This document shows positions 61,601 through 64,000 of a stretch of DNA of 64,000 nucleotides, piece after piece. A program made the translations under genes and the position numbers. This DNA comes from Oscarella lobularis (lineage: Eukaryota; Porifera; Homoscleromorpha; Homosclerophorida; Oscarellidae): NCBI RefSeq assembly GCF_947507565.1, contig NC_089179.1:1426681-1490680 (forward strand). The letters run 5' to 3'. Under the pieces are notes generated by a model. It saw only the letters and a program-made list of their open reading frames with translations, made no database searches and had not been told where the DNA came from. The first letter of the stretch is position 1; each line of letters starts with the position of its first letter.

Positions 61601-64000
61601 AACTGCGCGGGCACGTACGCTGTATCAAAAGGGTGAGTTCTTTTTAATGGAAACGCCTAAAAATGAGAGTCGCGCTCCTTTTAATTTGTATAGCTACCGC
61701 AAGGTGGCTGGCGACACGTGCAGTGGTGGAGAAGAGGCTTTGTATAGTCCTGTTACTGTTCCGTGTCCCCAATCCGGTATGAGCTATATTACTGCCGTAC
61801 AGAGGATAATTTAAAACTTGTATCTTGTTGGCCTTTAGCCTCTATTACTTCCGATTTGCAGCCGGTGAACTCTCAGCTGATTGGAAGGGCAAACACTCCT
61901 ATCACTTTTACTGTTACATCCAACACTAACATTTCCAGTGCTCTCTTTCACTGGGACTTTGGTGATCAGAACGTAAAGATTGGGCAAGGCTCCGCATTTG
62001 CAAAAGTTCAGCATTCCTATTCAACGTACAGAGAGACATACGATGGCGCGTAGGAATTTATCGACTGATACCTATTTTGTAGACTCGGTCGATTCATTGT
62101 TCACGTCTCCGTCATCATGCCCAGTTTCACCCAATACGCCTTCCTCGAAGTTTCTACGACAGGTCTCCTCGACGTTCATAATTGAAAAATGGGGCTCTCC
62201 GTTCACCTGCTAACGTGTTTTCAGCTCCTTTTAGTCAACAAACCGTGAGCATAACGATGGTTCCGGAAACACCTTCAGTAGGTGAAGGCGTTCTTTTATT
62301 TGCGAAACTGGCGAACCAAAACGTACGATTTATTCAGATACGCTTATAACGAATGGTTTAGGACTTTGTTGTAGGCGAGCATGTCTGGACTTCAGTACAC
62401 GTGGACGTTTGTGCATTCTCACTTGTCAACAGTGACGATGACGAGGCCCCAAGCTTTTCTCAAATATACGTTTACAACCGCTGGAAGGTAGGAAACAAGG
62501 CGCTTTCTTTCGTCAACGCGATGCATTTTTTGACAGCTGGAAAATTTCTGTTGCGGTCGCCAATGGCAACGGAAAATTGTCGTCGCAAACAACGTTGACC
62601 GTTGCAAGTAATTGGAATGACTTTTGTTTCTACAAGAATCGGTCATCGCCTGCCTGCGTCTTTCCTTTTCTTCAGATTTTCTTCCTCAGCATGTGACACT
62701 CTCCGTTCAAACGGCGTCCGATATTATCGTCAACTGGCAACCTCCACCGGAAGGAACAGTCGCGAGCTACGCCATACAAATTAGGTAGATGTTCATAAAA
62801 GCATTAGAACTGCTAACTTCTCCCGAAATTAGATCATTTACGAACCGTGTATAGCTTGTTTCTCCTACTCGGTCCTTATACGGTGTTCTCTCTCTAGATC
62901 GGTTTCTGGCAATACGAATTCTGCGTGGTCGGTGCTCGATTCTTCGATCTCTCCAGGACAGCTAACCTATTTGGCAACAAAACTGAAAGCAAACACCAAG
63001 TACCAGTTCGAAGTTCGAGCCTACACTACCGACGGAAAATCTGGTCCGTGGGGTTTTCCCGTTGCGGCGACCACCAAACCTGCAGGTATAAAACCTATTG
63101 CGTCAGTATCGGTTATTTGTTCATGATTGTCGTTGTAGCCTCGTCCGCGCCGACGAACGTTCACGTCAATGTGAACAAGAAGACTGGCACGGCTTTTCTG
63201 TCGTGGGATCTACCGAGTCAGATCAATGGAAAGATCACCGGCTATGTGGTATTTTGCTTTGTGCATACGTGAAAAAAACGTCTGAAATCTTCTTCTAAGA
63301 TTAACACGTACTTATCAAATGGAAATCAGAATGGAACGCAGACGTCGACCACGCTGTCTGCAACGGTCGGAGGACTTCAACGGAATGTGAATTACTACTT
63401 TTCGGTCAGTGCAACAGACAATTTATTCTATTGATCGTGTTTTTATTACGACTCTCTACGTAAAGGTCATCGCTGTGACGTCTCCAAATATTCGTAGCCC
63501 GCCATCGGCATTCACACCTAGCATCAGCATTACATCTCGTAAAACGCACCTCAATCGATGTGCTATGTACTTTCAGTGCTCATTCTTTTGTTTCTTTGAT
63601 CTCTGCAGCTCCTTCAACGCCCACCGACGTCGATTTCTACACTCACGACAGTAGTTCAATCGGATTCAGATGGAAGGCTCCCGTCACTCTCCCGACGCAA
63701 GAGCCTCCCACTGTACGATGCAGCCGTGCGACTTTGTACTAACAAACGCGGCACTCACTGCTTTTTTCTTCAGGGATACAACGCGTCTTTGTTTCTCCGC
63801 GGCGCGCTGGTGGCGTCGACGACCGTCTTCGGAACGTTGTACGAATTCTCCGGACTGATGGCAAACACAGAGTATCAGTTCCAAGTAGCAGCTTACAATA
63901 GCGCTGGATCCAGTTCCCCAACAGCGCTCTTTAGTGCAAGGACGCTTGAAACGAGTTAGTTGCTATAGGTTAACGTTCTGTCGTCGGTTTTTATTTTGTT
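37605..64000 (+). CDS. VPS10-domain sorting receptor, SorLA/SorCS-like, 3' end beyond window
   Basis: Type I sorting receptor. Exon 1 (37605-37853) encodes a signal peptide (MTFPLICSSFLLLFAGSSG) and a propeptide with basic KRRSRR, a likely furin site. The VPS10 propeller follows in exons 38677-38913 (ANDSHNLAMILW), 38972-39127, 39181-39251, 39309-39498, 39551-39640, then after a 20.5-kb intron 60101-60469 (EYFIADASEGQVFVAV), 60520-60702 (CSLHLAQEW, APGLIIATG) and onward. Asp-box loops such as VISFDKGGEW and TVDEGLTWK are visible. The 10CC region (CFNGRNYDR, NCSCGREDYE, YRKVAGDTCSGG) matches SorLA best. Where SorLA has YWTD/EGF/LDLR-A modules, there are PKD-like domains (FHWDFGDQ; LQYTWTFVHS) and at least three fibronectin III repeats (VNWQPPPEG; SAPTNVHV; FRWKAPVTL). 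No membrane segment is reached. Confidence 0.85.
37854..38676. repeat. first intron of the VPS10 gene with repeat-like sequence
   Basis: This 823-bp intron is ten times longer than typical introns here. It contains many ACGT-rich short palindromes, runs of TACA/TGTA (38090-38270), two TGTGACGTCA sites (38012 and 38503 regions) and a CAGA tetranucleotide run at about 38532-38562. No coding potential was seen. The texture suggests an inserted repeat of unknown family, but no terminal repeats or target duplication were identified. Confidence 0.5.
39669..60086. repeat. giant intronic minisatellite, about 41-bp unit, about 500 copies
   Basis: About 20.4 kb of continuous tandem repeat filling virtually the whole intron 39641-60100. 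The AT-rich unit is close to 41 bp and contains two TTAGGCC cores about 20 bp apart, one followed by CTCAATTTAATA and one by TTTAGAATCAAAG, so it looks like a diverged dimer. Variant units recur (for example GTTATGCACTCAATTTTATA, GGCCCTGTGAATCAGAG, TTTATTACTGAGGCC, ATTTAAAGTTTAGG). Stops occur in all frames and no gene is present. Longer periods of about 1.7 kb and 3.0-3.6 kb are visible from rare variants. The splice donor (GTAACA at 39641) and acceptor (GGCAG at 60096-60100) lie just outside the array. Confidence 0.97.

Overview
The window looks like nuclear DNA of an early-branching marine animal with a compact genome. My best guess is a sponge, perhaps homoscleromorph; this is inferred from gene content and intron style, not from a marker gene. 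Support: spliceosomal GT-AG introns mostly 45-100 bp long; animal-specific regulators (NCoR-type corepressor, SGF29, an MDM2-type RING, a SorLA/SorCS-type VPS10 receptor); and very tight packing, with tail-to-tail neighbours 23-92 bp apart and head-to-head starts 37-190 bp apart. Two runs of exactly 200 N are scaffold gaps.

Layout. 41-659: last exons of the ribosome-biogenesis WD40 protein NLE1. 750-5989: three tandem asparagine-synthetase-like genes. The second has lost the N-terminal cysteine needed to use glutamine; the third carries two compensating frameshifts and runs into gap 1. 6237-7047: C-terminal half of a SEC14-like CRAL-TRIO/GOLD protein. 7162-8236: TLCD3-type TLC protein. 8260-10156 (-): 4-hydroxyphenylpyruvate dioxygenase (HPD). 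10263-12826: ARMC5-like ARM/BTB protein.

From 12117 to 31701 the same block appears twice: end of ARMC5, a foldback repeat, TTC16 (-), NCoR, a zinc-finger/RING gene (-), and SGF29. Copy 1 ends at gap 2 and copy 2 begins at gap 2, and they differ only by scattered substitutions and small indels. This looks like two alleles laid end to end by the assembler rather than a real tandem duplication. The only complete SGF29 is in copy 2; the only complete ARMC5 joins copy 1.

32704-37527: alkaline ceramidase 3 (-), a CmcI-type methyltransferase (-) followed by a decayed paralogue (-), QPRT (+) and the ER membrane ubiquitin ligase RNF185 (-).

37605-64000: one VPS10 receptor gene fills the rest and continues past the window. 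Its sixth intron (39641-60100, about 20.5 kb) is essentially one AT-rich minisatellite of about 500 units of about 41 bp with higher-order repeats, in a genome whose other introns are tiny. Its domain order (VPS10, 10CC, PKD-like, then fibronectin type III repeats) mixes features of SorLA and SorCS receptors.

The genes do not form one pathway. Loose themes are amino-acid and NAD metabolism (ASNS, HPD, QPRT), lipid handling (SEC14L, TLCD3, ACER3), chromatin regulation (NCoR, SGF29) and ubiquitin-linked factors (ARMC5, the MDM2-type RING protein, RNF185). I saw no convincing tRNA, rRNA, CRISPR array or intact transposase.
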